From NCBI GenBank assembly GCA_046350455.1, contig JAXMAM010000003.1:62001-126000 (forward strand): a DNA stretch of 64,000 bases, in the 5' to 3' direction. Both the position numbers and the translations under genes were made by a program. The notes below the pieces were generated by a model that saw only the letters and a list, made by a program, of their open reading frames with translations, was not told where the DNA came from and searched no databases. Origin of the DNA: CAZXGD01 sp046350455 (lineage in GTDB: Bacteria > Planctomycetota > Phycisphaerae > Phycisphaerales > SM1A02). Each line of letters opens with the position of its first letter. Position 1 is the stretch's first letter. Below are positions 32,485 through 42,800 of this stretch, in pieces.

Positions 32485-33968
32485 GCACACGCTTCCGCCC
32501 TGTGGCTGCGGCCATTGCAGCCGCCCTGACCGCCCTGCTCACCACCTCCGCTCTGGCGCAGACCGCCGAGCAGGTTGCCGCTGGCGCCAAGACAGTCAGC
32601 AGCATGAGCCGCAACGCTCAGGACGAGCTCAACAAGAGCATCGCCGACCTGAATGCGCTGCGCGCCCAGATCGCCGCCGAGAAGCTGCCGCTGGCCCAGC
32701 AGCTGACCACGCTGGAGGAGAGCGTCATCGCCCTGCGCAAGGATGGCGACCGCATCCAGCGCCTGGTGGATGCTGGCGCGCTTGAGATCGGCACGCTGCA
32801 GGCCGAGATCAAGACCCGCCAGGACGAGCTGGGCTACATCACCAATCTGCTGGACGAATACGCCCGCAACTTTGAGACCAAGGTGGGCGTGGGCGAGATG
32901 CAGGTGTATGGCGCGCCTGTGGAGAAGACCAAGTCCGCCGTGGAGGACAAGAACCTCTCGCAGGCGCAGAAGTTCGCCACGCAGGTCGACTTCACCAGCC
33001 TGACTGCCAAGCGGCTGGGCGACGTGCTGGGTGGCACCCGCTTTGACGGCGTGGGCGTGGACATGATGGGCACGCTCCTGAAGGGCAAGTATGCGCTCAT
33101 CGGGCCTGTGTCGCTCTTCCGCAGCGAAACCGGCGTGGCAGGCGTGGCCGTGCAGCAGCCTGGATCGCCCAACCCAGTGGTGCGCCCGCTCGAAGGCGAC
33201 ATGACCAAGGCTGTGGATGTGTTGCTGGTGTCCGGCGAAGGCACCCTTCCACTGGACCCCAGCCGCGGCGGCGCGCTGAAGGCGCTCATCCAGAAGACCA
33301 ACTTGTGGCACATCTTTGTGAAGGGCGGCCCCATCATGTGGCCGCTGCTGGTGGCGTCCATCATTGCCATTGCGGTGGTCATCGAGCGAGTGCTCTTCCT
33401 GCTGAACGAGCAGCGCCTGCGCAGCCCGCGCACGCTGGCCAAGTTCTTCACCGACGTGGAGCAGGGCAATCTGGACTCCGCCATCGCGGTGGCGTCCAAG
33501 TCCCGCGACGCAGTGGTCTCCACCCTGGGCTACGCGCTGCAGCACCGCGACCAGAGCCTTGGCCACGCGCTGACCTACGCGGAGACGCGCACGCTGAAGC
33601 GATACAAGCGCGGCATCGCCATCCTGGACACGGTGATCACGCTGGCCCCGCTGCTGGGCCTCCTGGGCACGGTGACCGGCATGATGGCATCGTTCAGCGT
33701 GATCGGCGGCGACCTCAGCTCGCCTGGCGCCATCACGGGCGGCATTGCCGAGGCGCTCATCGCCACAGCGTTCGGCCTGATGATCGCCATCACCTCGCTG
33801 ATCCCCTTCAACTACCTGAACAACCGCATCGAGCAGGTGGAGACAGAGATGCTGGCGGCTGGCGAGCAGCTGAAGCTGCTTGTCGAGGGCCGCGCCGAAC
33901 AGCGCCCTGCCCGCGCTGCGCCGCCTCCACCGCCAGCGCCAGAGCCGGCGCTCGCAGGAGGGCTGTAA
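32481..33968 (+). CDS. TtpC-like MotA/TolQ/ExbB channel protein with periplasmic coiled-coil extension
   Basis: The protein has 495 residues. A signal peptide (1-26, ALTALLTTSALAQ) and a long periplasmic region with coiled coil (30-140) precede the TolQ/ExbB proton-channel domain. Membrane segments are at about 282-302 (GGPIMWPLLVASIIAIAVVI), 375-400 (ITLAPLLGLLGTVTGMMASF) and 418-440 (ALIATAFGLMIAITSLIP). It ends in a Pro-rich tail. This is the layout of Vibrio TtpC. No separate short ExbB is present, so this protein may be the only channel subunit. Followed by exbD after 3 nt. Confidence 0.82.
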   Translation: MSTRFRPVAAAIAAALTALLTTSALAQTAEQVAAGAKTVSSMSRNAQDELNKSIADLNALRAQIAAEKLPLAQQLTTLEESVIALRKDGDRIQRLVDAGALEIGTLQAEIKTRQDELGYITNLLDEYARNFETKVGVGEMQVYGAPVEKTKSAVEDKNLSQAQKFATQVDFTSLTAKRLGDVLGGTRFDGVGVDMMGTLLKGKYALIGPVSLFRSETGVAGVAVQQPGSPNPVVRPLEGDMTKAVDVLLVSGEGTLPLDPSRGGALKALIQKTNLWHIFVKGGPIMWPLLVASIIAIAVVIERVLFLLNEQRLRSPRTLAKFFTDVEQGNLDSAIAVASKSRDAVVSTLGYALQHRDQSLGHALTYAETRTLKRYKRGIAILDTVITLAPLLGLLGTVTGMMASFSVIGGDLSSPGAITGGIAEALIATAFGLMIAITSLIPFNYLNNRIEQVETEMLAAGEQLKLLVEGRAEQRPARAAPPPPPAPEPALAGGL

Positions 33969-33971
33969 GCC

Positions 33972-34403
33972 ATGGCTGGCGGCGGAGGAGGAATGACCCG
34001 TGGCAAGCGCAAGAAGGCGCGCCTGGAGATCATTCCGCTCATTGACATCATCTTCTTCCTGCTGGCCACCTTCATCATGGTGTCGCTCAGCATGTCGAAG
34101 AACCAGGGCGTGCAGGTGGCGCTGCCCGGCGCTGCCACCGCGCAGTCGCTTGGCGACCAGTCCGAGATGGACAAGGCCATCACGCTGAGCGTGAACGACA
34201 AGGGCGAGATCTTCTTCAACAAGGACAAGATCCTTGCCACGCAGCTTCCGCTGCGCCTGGCCACCTACAAGATGACCGCCAAGGATCCGCGCGTGATCAT
34301 CAACAGCGATGGCGGCGCGGACTTCAAGTACGTGGTGGCGGTGCTGGATGAGGTGCGCAAGATCGGCATCGCCAAGGTCGGCATCAACACGGACAAGAAG
34401 TGA
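33972..34403 (+). CDS. exbD: ExbD/TolR-type biopolymer transport protein
   Basis: The 143-residue inner-membrane protein has a short Gly-rich, basic cytoplasmic start and one membrane helix containing the conserved proton-pathway Asp (IIPLIDIIFFLLATFIMVSL). The periplasmic domain ends in VVAVLDEVRKIGIAKVGINTD. With the ExbB-like protein it uses proton flow to drive TonB. The stop overlaps the GTG start of tonB. Confidence 0.9.
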   Translation: MAGGGGGMTRGKRKKARLEIIPLIDIIFFLLATFIMVSLSMSKNQGVQVALPGAATAQSLGDQSEMDKAITLSVNDKGEIFFNKDKILATQLPLRLATYKMTAKDPRVIINSDGGADFKYVVAVLDEVRKIGIAKVGINTDKK

Positions 34404-35122
34404 GCGCCACCCGCGTCATCCTCTGTGTGGTGGCCGCGCTGGTGGTGCACACCGCGGTCATTCTGTTTGGCGGCATCCTCTTCAACCGCGAGGAGACGCA
34501 TGCCAGCCAGCGCGATGTGGAGCTGCTTTCCGAGGACGTCCAGAAGGACAAGCCGCAGGAGAAGCTTGAGGAGCAGGTGAAGGAGGAGATCAAGGCGGAG
34601 CAGGAAGCGCCGCCTGATCCCAGCCAGATCAAGAGCGCGGAGATGCCCGCGGAAAACAACGACGCCCCTGCGCTGGATGCGGCAAGCCTGAGCGCCATCG
34701 AGGCTGCGCTGAACGGCGCTGGCGGCGCAGGCGGTGGCGACGGCTTTGGCGGCGCTGCGTCGCTGACCTCTGGTGGCCGCATCGGCGGCACCGGGCGGGC
34801 CGTGGAAGGCGGCGAGAAGGACGAGTTTGCCGAGGCCTTCAGCATGTCGCAGATTGACCAGCGCCCGCGCGCGGTCTACCAGGTGGCGGCTGCGTATCCA
34901 TCCGCGCTGCGCGCTCAGGCCGTGGAGGGCGTGGTGACGCTGATCTTCGTGGTGGATGAGACCGGGCGCGTGGTCAATCCGCGCGTGGAGAAGTCCACCC
35001 ACACTGAATTCGAGGCACCGGCGCTGGATGCTGTGCGCCAGTGGCGGTTCGAGCCAGCCGTGAAGGCTGGCAAGCGCGTCAGCTGCCGCATGCGCGTGCC
35101 TGTTCGCTTCCAGCCAAGGTGA
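34400..35122 (+). CDS. tonB: TonB-family energy transducer
   Basis: The 240-residue protein starts at GTG 34400. The N-terminal membrane helix is VILCVVAALVVHTAVILFGG. The periplasmic spacer is Glu/Lys-rich then Gly-rich, rather than the usual Pro-Glu/Pro-Lys repeat. The C-terminal TonB domain has YPSALRAQAVEGVVTLIFVV and FEAPALDAVRQWRFEPAVKAG. It carries energy from the ExbB/ExbD complex to outer-membrane receptors such as the one at 39854. Confidence 0.88.
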   Translation: MSATRVILCVVAALVVHTAVILFGGILFNREETHASQRDVELLSEDVQKDKPQEKLEEQVKEEIKAEQEAPPDPSQIKSAEMPAENNDAPALDAASLSAIEAALNGAGGAGGGDGFGGAASLTSGGRIGGTGRAVEGGEKDEFAEAFSMSQIDQRPRAVYQVAAAYPSALRAQAVEGVVTLIFVVDETGRVVNPRVEKSTHTEFEAPALDAVRQWRFEPAVKAGKRVSCRMRVPVRFQPR

Positions 35123-35126
35123 TGCC

Positions 35127-36596
35127 ATGACTTCCGAACCTGTCCGCTCCCTTCGCTCCGCACCTGCCAACAGCCGCACGCTGGCCCGCGCTGCCACGCT
35201 CCATGCCGCCCTGCTGGCGTGCTTCCTCTGCGCTGCGCCTGCGCAAGGCGCTGGCAGCGCAGACGACACCGCCCCGCAGCCCTCCACCACGGTGGCGCCG
35301 CCAGACCTCAACGCCATCTGGAACGACCCCAGCTTCCGGCTCTCGTTCATCGGCGGCTATGGCATCCATCCGGATGTGGAGCCACGCATCTCGCAGGACG
35401 ACCTTGCGCTGCTGGAGCTGGTGCGCCAGCTGCTGCCAGATGAGCTGCCAGCCGCAGAGGCTCTGCTGCGCGAATCTGTCACGCCAGAATGCTCCGCCGT
35501 GCTGGACCTCACGCTGGGCGGCGTGCGCTTCCAGGCGGAGAAGCTGGACGCGGCACTGGCGGACTATCGCAACGCGGTGGCCAAGTTCCCCAGCTTCCGG
35601 CGCGCGTACCGCAGCATCGGCCTCATCTGCACCCGCAAGGGGCAGTTTGAGGATGCCATCGCAGCATTCAACAAGATGATCGAGCTGGGTGGCGCGGACG
35701 CCTACTCCTACGGCCTGCTGGGCTACTGCCACACCAACCGCCAGGACTACCAGCCAGCGGAGGCGGCGTACCGCAACGCCCTGCTCCTGCAGCCAGAAAA
35801 CGTGGAGTGGCGTCTGGGCCTCACGCGCAGCGTGTTCAAGCAGGGCAAGTACGAGGATGCCGCCAGCCTGCTGGATGTGCTCATCGCAGCCTTCCCAGAC
35901 AAGGCGGACTTCTGGGTGCTGCAGGCGCACACGTACCTGGGCCTGAAGCAGCCGCTGAAGGCGGCGGTGAATCTGGAGGCGCTGGACGCTATGGGCAAGG
36001 CCAGCGCGGACAACCTGTACACGCTGGGCGAGATCTACATCTCCGAGAACCTGCCAGAGCAGGCCTACACCGCGTACAGCCGCGCCATCGCCAAGAACAC
36101 CACGCAGCCGCCCAGCAAGCCCATCCGCGCTGCGGAGATGCTGGCAGCCCGCGGCGGCCAGGCGCAGGCCCAGGCGCTGCTGGAGGCCATCCGCACGGCG
36201 TGGAAGGACACGCTGAACGATGCGGATCGCCGCCGCGTGCTGAAGTTGCAGGCCCGCCTGGCCATGGCCAATGGTGGCAGCACCCCAGAGACCGTGGCCG
36301 TGCTGGAGGAGGTCATCCAGCTGGACCCGCTGGATGGCGATGCGCTCATGATGCTGGGCGAGCACTACGCCCGCAGTTCCAGCCCAGACCAGGCCATCCT
36401 GTTCTATGAGCGAGCCGCCAAGCTGGAGTCGTTCGCTCCCCGGGCCAAGGTGAAGATCGCCCAGGTGTATGTGGCGCAGGGGCGGTTCAACGAGGCGCTT
36501 CCCCTGCTCCGCGACGCCCAGGCCGTGCGCCCACGCGAGGACGTCGCCCGCTACCTGGAGCAGGTGGAGCGCGCCGCCCGCAGCAAGCGCTCCTAA
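35127..36596 (+). CDS. Secreted TPR protein of the TonB locus
   Basis: The protein has 489 residues. After an N-terminal hydrophobic segment (ATLHAALLACFLCAAPAQG, residues 22-40), probably a signal peptide, most of the chain is tetratricopeptide repeats: ALADYRNAVAKFPSFRRAYR, FEDAIAAFNKMIELGGADAY, YQPAEAAYRNALLLQPENVE, and further pairs to residue 480. A TPR protein after tonB is standard in TtpC-type clusters, where it is thought to assist the transducer. It starts 4 nt after the tonB stop. Confidence 0.78.
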   Translation: MTSEPVRSLRSAPANSRTLARAATLHAALLACFLCAAPAQGAGSADDTAPQPSTTVAPPDLNAIWNDPSFRLSFIGGYGIHPDVEPRISQDDLALLELVRQLLPDELPAAEALLRESVTPECSAVLDLTLGGVRFQAEKLDAALADYRNAVAKFPSFRRAYRSIGLICTRKGQFEDAIAAFNKMIELGGADAYSYGLLGYCHTNRQDYQPAEAAYRNALLLQPENVEWRLGLTRSVFKQGKYEDAASLLDVLIAAFPDKADFWVLQAHTYLGLKQPLKAAVNLEALDAMGKASADNLYTLGEIYISENLPEQAYTAYSRAIAKNTTQPPSKPIRAAEMLAARGGQAQAQALLEAIRTAWKDTLNDADRRRVLKLQARLAMANGGSTPETVAVLEEVIQLDPLDGDALMMLGEHYARSSSPDQAILFYERAAKLESFAPRAKVKIAQVYVAQGRFNEALPLLRDAQAVRPREDVARYLEQVERAARSKRS

Positions 36597-36798
36597 CGCA
36601 CGCTCACCAGATCTGAACGTTGCGCTTACACGGCCATTCTGAACATGGCAACCGTTTCTTCGCACAAAGCAAATCGCGTCTACAGGCAATGCACACCGGT
36701 GCCAAGAACTCATGCAGCACACTGTGGCCGCTGCTCTTCAGGTGGTTCGACGTTCGGCCCACCGCTTGTGGAACTCTGTTCTCCCTTGAGGCTCTGAC
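36597..36798 (+). other. 202-nt intergenic region upstream of the beta-helix protein gene
   Basis: This stretch is less GC-rich than its surroundings (CACAAAGCAAATCGCG, GGCAACCGTTTCTTCG). No gene is visible. It probably holds a promoter, but I could not fix a -35/-10 pair. TTGAGG 11 nt before ATG 36799 may serve as the ribosome-binding site. Confidence 0.3.
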
Positions 36799-38547
36799 AT
36801 GAAGCACTGCTCGCACTACTCGGTGGCCGCCCTCGGCGCGCTCACCCTGGTCTCGGCTGCTGGCGCGGCCGAGGTCTTGGTGTCTGGCGACATTACCACG
36901 TCGCAGACCTGGACTTCCAACAACGTCTACAACCTGCAGGGCCAGGTCTACGTCCTGCCCGGCGCAACCCTCACCATCCAGGCTGGCACCGTGATCGCCA
37001 GCGACACCGGTGGTTCGCTGGCCATCACCCGCGATGCCAAGCTGCTGTGCATCGGCACCCAGGAAAACCCAGTCATCTTCACCTCCAAGGCAGACCGCAA
37101 CACCTGGGCGGCCAATCCACCCCAGGGCGTGTGGCGCGCGACTGCCAATGAGTGGGGCAACCTGACCATCATGGGCAACGCGTACATCGGCAAGTACGGC
37201 CAGGGCGCTCCAGCGGGCAACACCGCGGCGCCCAACGCTGCCAACTACGCCAACATGGAAGGCCTGACCGCCAGCAGCGGCAGCGACACCCGCACCCGCT
37301 ACGGCGGTGGCAACGACGACGACGATAGCGGCACCCTGCGCTACGTCAGCATCCGCTACGGCGGCAAGGTGGTGGGCCTGGGCAACGAGCTGAACGGCCT
37401 GTCGCTGGGCGGCATCGGCCGCGGCACCGAAATCGACCACATTGAGATCATGAACAACGTGGACGACGGCATCGAGATCTGGGGCGGCACCGTGGATCTG
37501 CGCTACGTCAGCATCTGGAACGTGGGCGACGACTCGCTGGACATCGACCAGGGCTGGCGCGGCCGCGCGCAGTTCGGCCTGATCGTGGGTGGCTACTCCA
37601 TCCCAGGCACTGCCTCTGGTTCTGGCTTCCTTGACAAGCTCATCGAGGCTGACGGCGCTGAGAAGTCCGACGCGCAGCCTGTGAGCACGTTCTGCCTCTA
37701 CAACTTCACGCTGATCGGCCAGCCCTTTAGCGGCCGCAACACCACTGCATGGCGCGACAACTGCCGCGGCCAGATGAACAACTTCATCTACATGCAGACC
37801 AGCGGCAACCTGGTGCAGAACGACAACACCGACGGTGAAGCCACCGGTGGCCAGACGGGCTATGGCTTCAACGGCACGCTGACCTGGCCCAACACCTGGA
37901 CCACCAACTACAACGTGACCTCCACGGTGAACCCCTTCCCAAGCACTCCAGGCCTGTACTACAAGGCCCAGAGCTCGGGCAAGCTCATCCAGTACACCGA
38001 CAGCGTGTTCTGGGCGTGCGGCGCATCGGGCGCTTCTGCGTACACCGAAGCCACGGCTCGCGGCGTGTTTGACGCCAGCCAGCACAACACGGTGTTCTAT
38101 GGCACCTACACCACGCCACCAGCGGCCGGCACCATGCCAATCGCTGGCATCACGCGCGGCACGCAGGTGGTCTCTGGCACTGTGGTGGTGCTGCCTGTCA
38201 CCAGCCTGGATCCACGCGCTGCCAACAGCGCCACCACCAGCGTGAACTCCGCCCCCAACAACGGGTTCTTTGTCCCAGCCCAGTATCGCGGCGCATTCGC
38301 GTCCAACGAGAACTGGCTGTGCAACTGGACTGCTGCATACAACTACGGCATGGTTGTTCCTCCTCCAGGCGGCTGCCAGCTGCCCTGCGCAGGCGACCTG
38401 GACAACAGCGGCACAGTGGATGGCACGGACCTCGGCCTCCTGCTTGGCTCCTGGGGCAGCTCCAGCGCTGCTGACCTGGACCTGAGCGGCACGGTCGACG
38501 GCACCGACCTTGGTCTGCTGCTGGGCGCATGGGGCCCCTGCAACTGA
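36799..38547 (+). CDS. Secreted beta-helix surface protein with two C-terminal dockerin-like repeats
   Basis: The protein has 582 residues. A signal peptide (1-25) is followed by a repeat-rich domain with VYVLPGATLTIQAGTVIASD, NEWGNLTIMGNAYIGKYG, RYVSIRYGGKVVGLGNELNG, IDHIEIMNNVDDGIEIWGGT and DDSLDIDQGWRG. This pattern fits a right-handed parallel beta-helix and a family of large secreted proteins shared by Planctomycetota and Bacteroidota. The C terminus holds two EF-hand-like repeats, each DLD..GTVDGTDLGLLLG, ending GAWGPCN. Its place inside a TonB locus suggests a surface binding or carbohydrate-handling role (inference). Confidence 0.75.
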   Translation: MKHCSHYSVAALGALTLVSAAGAAEVLVSGDITTSQTWTSNNVYNLQGQVYVLPGATLTIQAGTVIASDTGGSLAITRDAKLLCIGTQENPVIFTSKADRNTWAANPPQGVWRATANEWGNLTIMGNAYIGKYGQGAPAGNTAAPNAANYANMEGLTASSGSDTRTRYGGGNDDDDSGTLRYVSIRYGGKVVGLGNELNGLSLGGIGRGTEIDHIEIMNNVDDGIEIWGGTVDLRYVSIWNVGDDSLDIDQGWRGRAQFGLIVGGYSIPGTASGSGFLDKLIEADGAEKSDAQPVSTFCLYNFTLIGQPFSGRNTTAWRDNCRGQMNNFIYMQTSGNLVQNDNTDGEATGGQTGYGFNGTLTWPNTWTTNYNVTSTVNPFPSTPGLYYKAQSSGKLIQYTDSVFWACGASGASAYTEATARGVFDASQHNTVFYGTYTTPPAAGTMPIAGITRGTQVVSGTVVVLPVTSLDPRAANSATTSVNSAPNNGFFVPAQYRGAFASNENWLCNWTAAYNYGMVVPPPGGCQLPCAGDLDNSGTVDGTDLGLLLGSWGSSSAADLDLSGTVDGTDLGLLLGAWGPCN

Positions 38548-38595
38548 GCGTTGTGACCCGCTGATTGGATCGCCGTGAATATCCATCCAGCAAGT

Positions 38596-38640
38596 GAGCG
38601 TCTGGTGGCCGAGCATGCCTCGCCACCAGACGCTCCGTTT
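38596..38640 (+). terminator. Intrinsic terminator or attenuator within the TonB locus
   Basis: A perfect 14-bp stem (GAGCGTCTGGTGGC / GCCACCAGACGCTC, arms 38596-38609 and 38622-38635) encloses a 12-nt loop and is followed by CGTTTGG. The U-run is short, so termination may be partial. It separates the highly expressed-looking surface protein from the TPR and receptor genes. Confidence 0.65.
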
Positions 38641-38654
38641 GGAACCCGTCAACA

Positions 38655-39860
38655 ATGAGCCATTCCTTCATCATCCTGGCTGTCGCGGCTGCGCTGGGCC
38701 AGGGCGCTCCAGCTTCCGCACCGCCACCGCCCACGGTGGCACCAGCGCCAGCAACTGCAGCGGCCCCCCTGCCCGCCGTCTATGAGCTGGCGTTCAAGAT
38801 CGGCAGCACCATCCCCGCAGACCCGCATGAGCGCGACCGCGCCCGCATGCAGCAGGCTGTGGCGCTGGCGTGCCGGGAGCACGGCCTGCTGGAGGATGCC
38901 ACCCGCTACGCCAGCAGTATCGCGGGCTGGCGGCGGCCAGAGGCGCTGGCCCTCATCGGCCAGTCGTATGTCACGCAAGGCCAGGAATCCAAGGCCCGCG
39001 ATGTGCTGGTGAAGGCCACCCTGCTCGCCCAGGCCGAGGGCGAGAGCTACCGCGACCGCGTGAACACCGAGGTGGCGCGCGGATACGCCATGCTGAACGA
39101 CCTGCAGCACGCTGCGGAACTCGCGCCGCCGGCGAGCGCGGCCGAGCTGTGCCGGCTGGACGTGGCGCGCCTCACGGTGCTGCCCGCCGACAAGCTGGAC
39201 GAACAGGCCGATGCGTTCGACCGCGCCATCGCCCTGAAGAACTTTGACATCGCACGCGCCGCCATCGACGGCTACCAGGTGTGGCTGGGGCGCGTGGCAA
39301 CGGACGCACCACGCCGCAGCCGTGCCCTGAAGGCGCTGGAGAGCGCCATTCCGGGCCTGCCGCTGGACCTGCAGGTGGCCGCGCACCTGCGCACCGCAGA
39401 GGCGCTCTGGAACGCGGGCCTGAAGCCAGAGGCGCTGGAAGCGCTGGCACGCGCCCAGCAGATCCTTTCCACCGGCGCCTTCCTGCCAGAGGACGTGGCG
39501 CCGCTTCTGACGCCTGTGGCGCTTGCAGAGCTGAAGATGGTGTCCGCAGACAAGGCGCGCGCCACGCTGGCTTCGCTGCGCTCGCGGTACGAGGAACTGA
39601 AGGAGCAGATCGTGGACCTGCGTCGGGCGCGCTCCTTGCGCGCCCTGGGGGAGGCGTGGGCAACGCTGGGTGACCGCCAAGCGGCGGCAGCGTGCTTTGC
39701 AGAGGCACTGGAAGAGGGCAGCCGGAACCCCAACGCGCGTCCGCGCGCGATGGACCTGTGCCTGACATGCGTCAGCATGGCCAACGTGGGCATGCAGCCC
39801 AGCAAGGCCATGCAGGAGCGCATCGAGGCAATCCAGGCTGGGCTGAAAGACCCATGGTGA
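38655..39860 (+). CDS. Secreted helical-repeat protein upstream of the TonB-dependent receptor
   Basis: The protein has 401 residues. A short signal-like N terminus (FIILAVAAALGQGAPA) and a Pro/Ala linker precede an all-helical, TPR-like solenoid (ARMQQAVALACREHGLLEDA, PEALALIGQSYVTQGQESKA, EALWNAGLKPEALEALARAQ). No enzymatic motif is seen. The stop overlaps the receptor start as ATGGTGA, so the two are translationally coupled. GGAAC 10 nt upstream of the ATG is a weak ribosome-binding site. Confidence 0.65.
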   Translation: MSHSFIILAVAAALGQGAPASAPPPPTVAPAPATAAAPLPAVYELAFKIGSTIPADPHERDRARMQQAVALACREHGLLEDATRYASSIAGWRRPEALALIGQSYVTQGQESKARDVLVKATLLAQAEGESYRDRVNTEVARGYAMLNDLQHAAELAPPASAAELCRLDVARLTVLPADKLDEQADAFDRAIALKNFDIARAAIDGYQVWLGRVATDAPRRSRALKALESAIPGLPLDLQVAAHLRTAEALWNAGLKPEALEALARAQQILSTGAFLPEDVAPLLTPVALAELKMVSADKARATLASLRSRYEELKEQIVDLRRARSLRALGEAWATLGDRQAAAACFAEALEEGSRNPNARPRAMDLCLTCVSMANVGMQPSKAMQERIEAIQAGLKDPW

Positions 39861-42800
39861 CTGCAGCCAGAGGCACCCTGGCGGTCCTGGTGGCCTGCGC
39901 CGCCACCAGCGTGGCGGCAGCGCAGGCTCCTGCAGGCGGCTCCATCCGCGGCGCTGTCACGGACAAGGAGTTCAGCACGCCCGTGGCTGGCGCCACGGTC
40001 AGCGTGCTGGGCACCCGCTGGCGCACCACCACCCGCGACAACGGCACCTACGTCATTCCAGACGTGGACCCTGGCACCTACACCCTGGTGATCACCAAGG
40101 ACGGATACCTGCGCGAGATCAAGCCCAACGTGCAGGTCCGCCAGGGCCAGCTGGCCGACGTGGACATCCTGCTGGCTGGCGAGTTTGAGGACATGGAGGA
40201 GTACGTGGTCCAGGACGTGAACCTGGGCAAGGAGAGCGAGGAGAAGCAGGACCTGGTGGTGCCCATGGATGTGGCGCCCATCACCTACATCCCGCCCATG
40301 GACTTCCAGCTGCGCCTGGCCACGCCGCAGATGCTGGACGTGATCGGCGTGGAGATGATCACCAAGTCCGGAGCGTCGGATGCAGCCTCCATCCTGCTCT
40401 TGGCGCCGGGTGCATCGCTGCAGGATGGCAAGTACGCCGTCATCCGCGGCCTGCCGGATCGCTATGTAGGCACGCTGCTGGACGGCATCCGCTTGCCCAC
40501 GGCAGACCCAGACAAGCGCGCGGTGAAGCTGGACCAGTTCCCCGCCGCAGTCATCGAGAGCGTCCAGATCAGCAAGAACTTCACGCCTGACCAGCAAGGA
40601 GAGGCCTCTGGCGGCGCTGTCAACATTGACCTGAAGGACATGCCTGAGGAGGGCTACCTGCAGTTCAAGGCCCAGTACGGCTTCAACTCGCAGGTGAAGA
40701 ACGGCAAGTTCCTCACCTACAAGGGCGGCGGCATGGACTACTGGGGCGGCAACGATGTGCTGGCCACCCAGCCTGAACTTGCGGGCCAGCCCTGGCCCAA
40801 CAATCCCACGGGCACTCGCAACGGCTCAGCACCGTCCATCTACAAGTGGTCTGTGGCCGGCGGAGACTCCTGGGAGATCGACGAGGGCGTCCGCCTGGGC
40901 GCGTTCGGCAACTTCTTCTACGACAAGGACGCCAGCGCCTACAACAACGGCCGCCTGGACTCGCTGGAGCAGGCTGGCCCAGGCACGCCGCTGATCCCTG
41001 AAGTATTCGGCATTGGCGACGACTTCAAGACCGAGCTGTACGACGTGAAGCAGGGAACCCAGTCGGTCCAGTGGGGCGGCATGGGCGGCGTTGGCCTTGA
41101 GACAGACAACAACAAGATCAGCGCCAAGTTCCTGTACACGCTGCTCTCAGAAGACCAGGCCATCCGCCTCACCGACACTCGCGGCAAGCTGTACTTCTTC
41201 CCTGGCTACGACTCCAACGACATCAATGGTGTCGGCCACAACCTTCCGTTGGCGGCTCCCTTCAACCGCCTGGAGACGCTGGACTACAGCCAGCTCAGCA
41301 CCACCAGCATCATCCTGCACGGCGAGCACACGCTGGCCTTCCTGGAGGGCGATGGCGACACGCTGGCAGCCAACGAGTGGTTCGGCATGGAGGCGCCGCA
41401 GGTGGACTGGCGCCTGGCATGGAGCCGCGCCAACGAGAACCAGCCAGATCAGACGCAGTTTGCGGCGTACTGGGTGCCAGAGTTCGAGGTGTTCCCCGGC
41501 TTCAACCTGCCGCCGCAGTGGATCGCCTATCCGCCGGCGCAGAACACCAACGTTGGCTGGGTGCAGCACATCAACTACGAGAACACCGAGACCAGCTTCC
41601 AGGGCGCGGTGAACCTCAAGCTGCCCTTTGTGCAGTGGAACGACCGGGAGGGCTACTTCAAGTTCGGCGCCTTTGGCGACGACGTCAAGCGCGAATACCG
41701 CCAGGACACCTTCAGCAACAACGGCGACCCCAACAACAGCTACTCCAGCGACTGGAATGATGCATGGTCCGAGGTGTTCCCCAGCCAAGGACACATCATC
41801 AACCAGTCGGACACGGACATCTCCTACGACGGCAAGCAGAACGTCCTCGCCACCTACGCGATGTTCGACATGCCGTTCAACGAGACCATGAACCTGGTGG
41901 GCGGCGTGCGCTTTGAGAGCACGCAGATGTCCACCACCGTGCTGCCAGATGCCAACGCTCTGTGGATTGACGTCAACACGCAGACGCTCCTGAACTTCAC
42001 CGGCCCCAACACGTGGGACGCCAACTTCCGCGAGAACCGCCTCCTGCCCATGGTGGGCTGGAACTGGAACATCACGGAGGACCTGATTCTGAAGACAGCG
42101 TTCGCAGAGACCATCGCTCGGCCCAACTTCTTTGAGCTGGTGCCCGTGCTGCAGTACGACTACATCGGTGGCCCCATCTTCATCGGGAACCCTGACTTGA
42201 AGATGAGCAGGCTGCTAAACCTGGATGCGCGCCTGGACTGGCTGCCCTTCGAGAACTGGCTCATTTCAGGCTCTGTCTTCTACAAGGACATCAAGGATCC
42301 CATCCAGTACGTGCAGCGCTTCACCGAGGGCTTTGCCTACACCACCGCGCTGAACTTCCCAGAAGGCTGGCTGCTGGGCGTGGAGCTGGAATCGCGCGTC
42401 ACCCTGGAGCCCTTCCTGGGCGAGGACTGGAAGGGCCTGGCGTTTGGCGCCAACTTCACGTGGATGACGTCGCAGGTCACGCTGTCGCAGGCCGACGCCG
42501 ATGCGCTGGCCACCTACGGCGTGAACGACAAGACGCAGCCCATGACCGCCACGCCGGACTTCCTGATCAACCTGAACGCCACCTACGAGCTGGAGCTGAC
42601 CGGCACGCAGCTTGGCCTCTTCTACAAGTACACCGGCGAGTCCCTGGTGAGCGGCGCCAACCCGCACACCACGCTGCTCACCCCCGCAATCTACCAGCAG
42701 CCCTACGGCACGCTCAACTTCATGATGTCGCAGCAGCTGCTGGCCGGGCTGCGCTTTACCTTCCAGGCCAAGAACCTGCTCAATCCCAACATTGACACGC

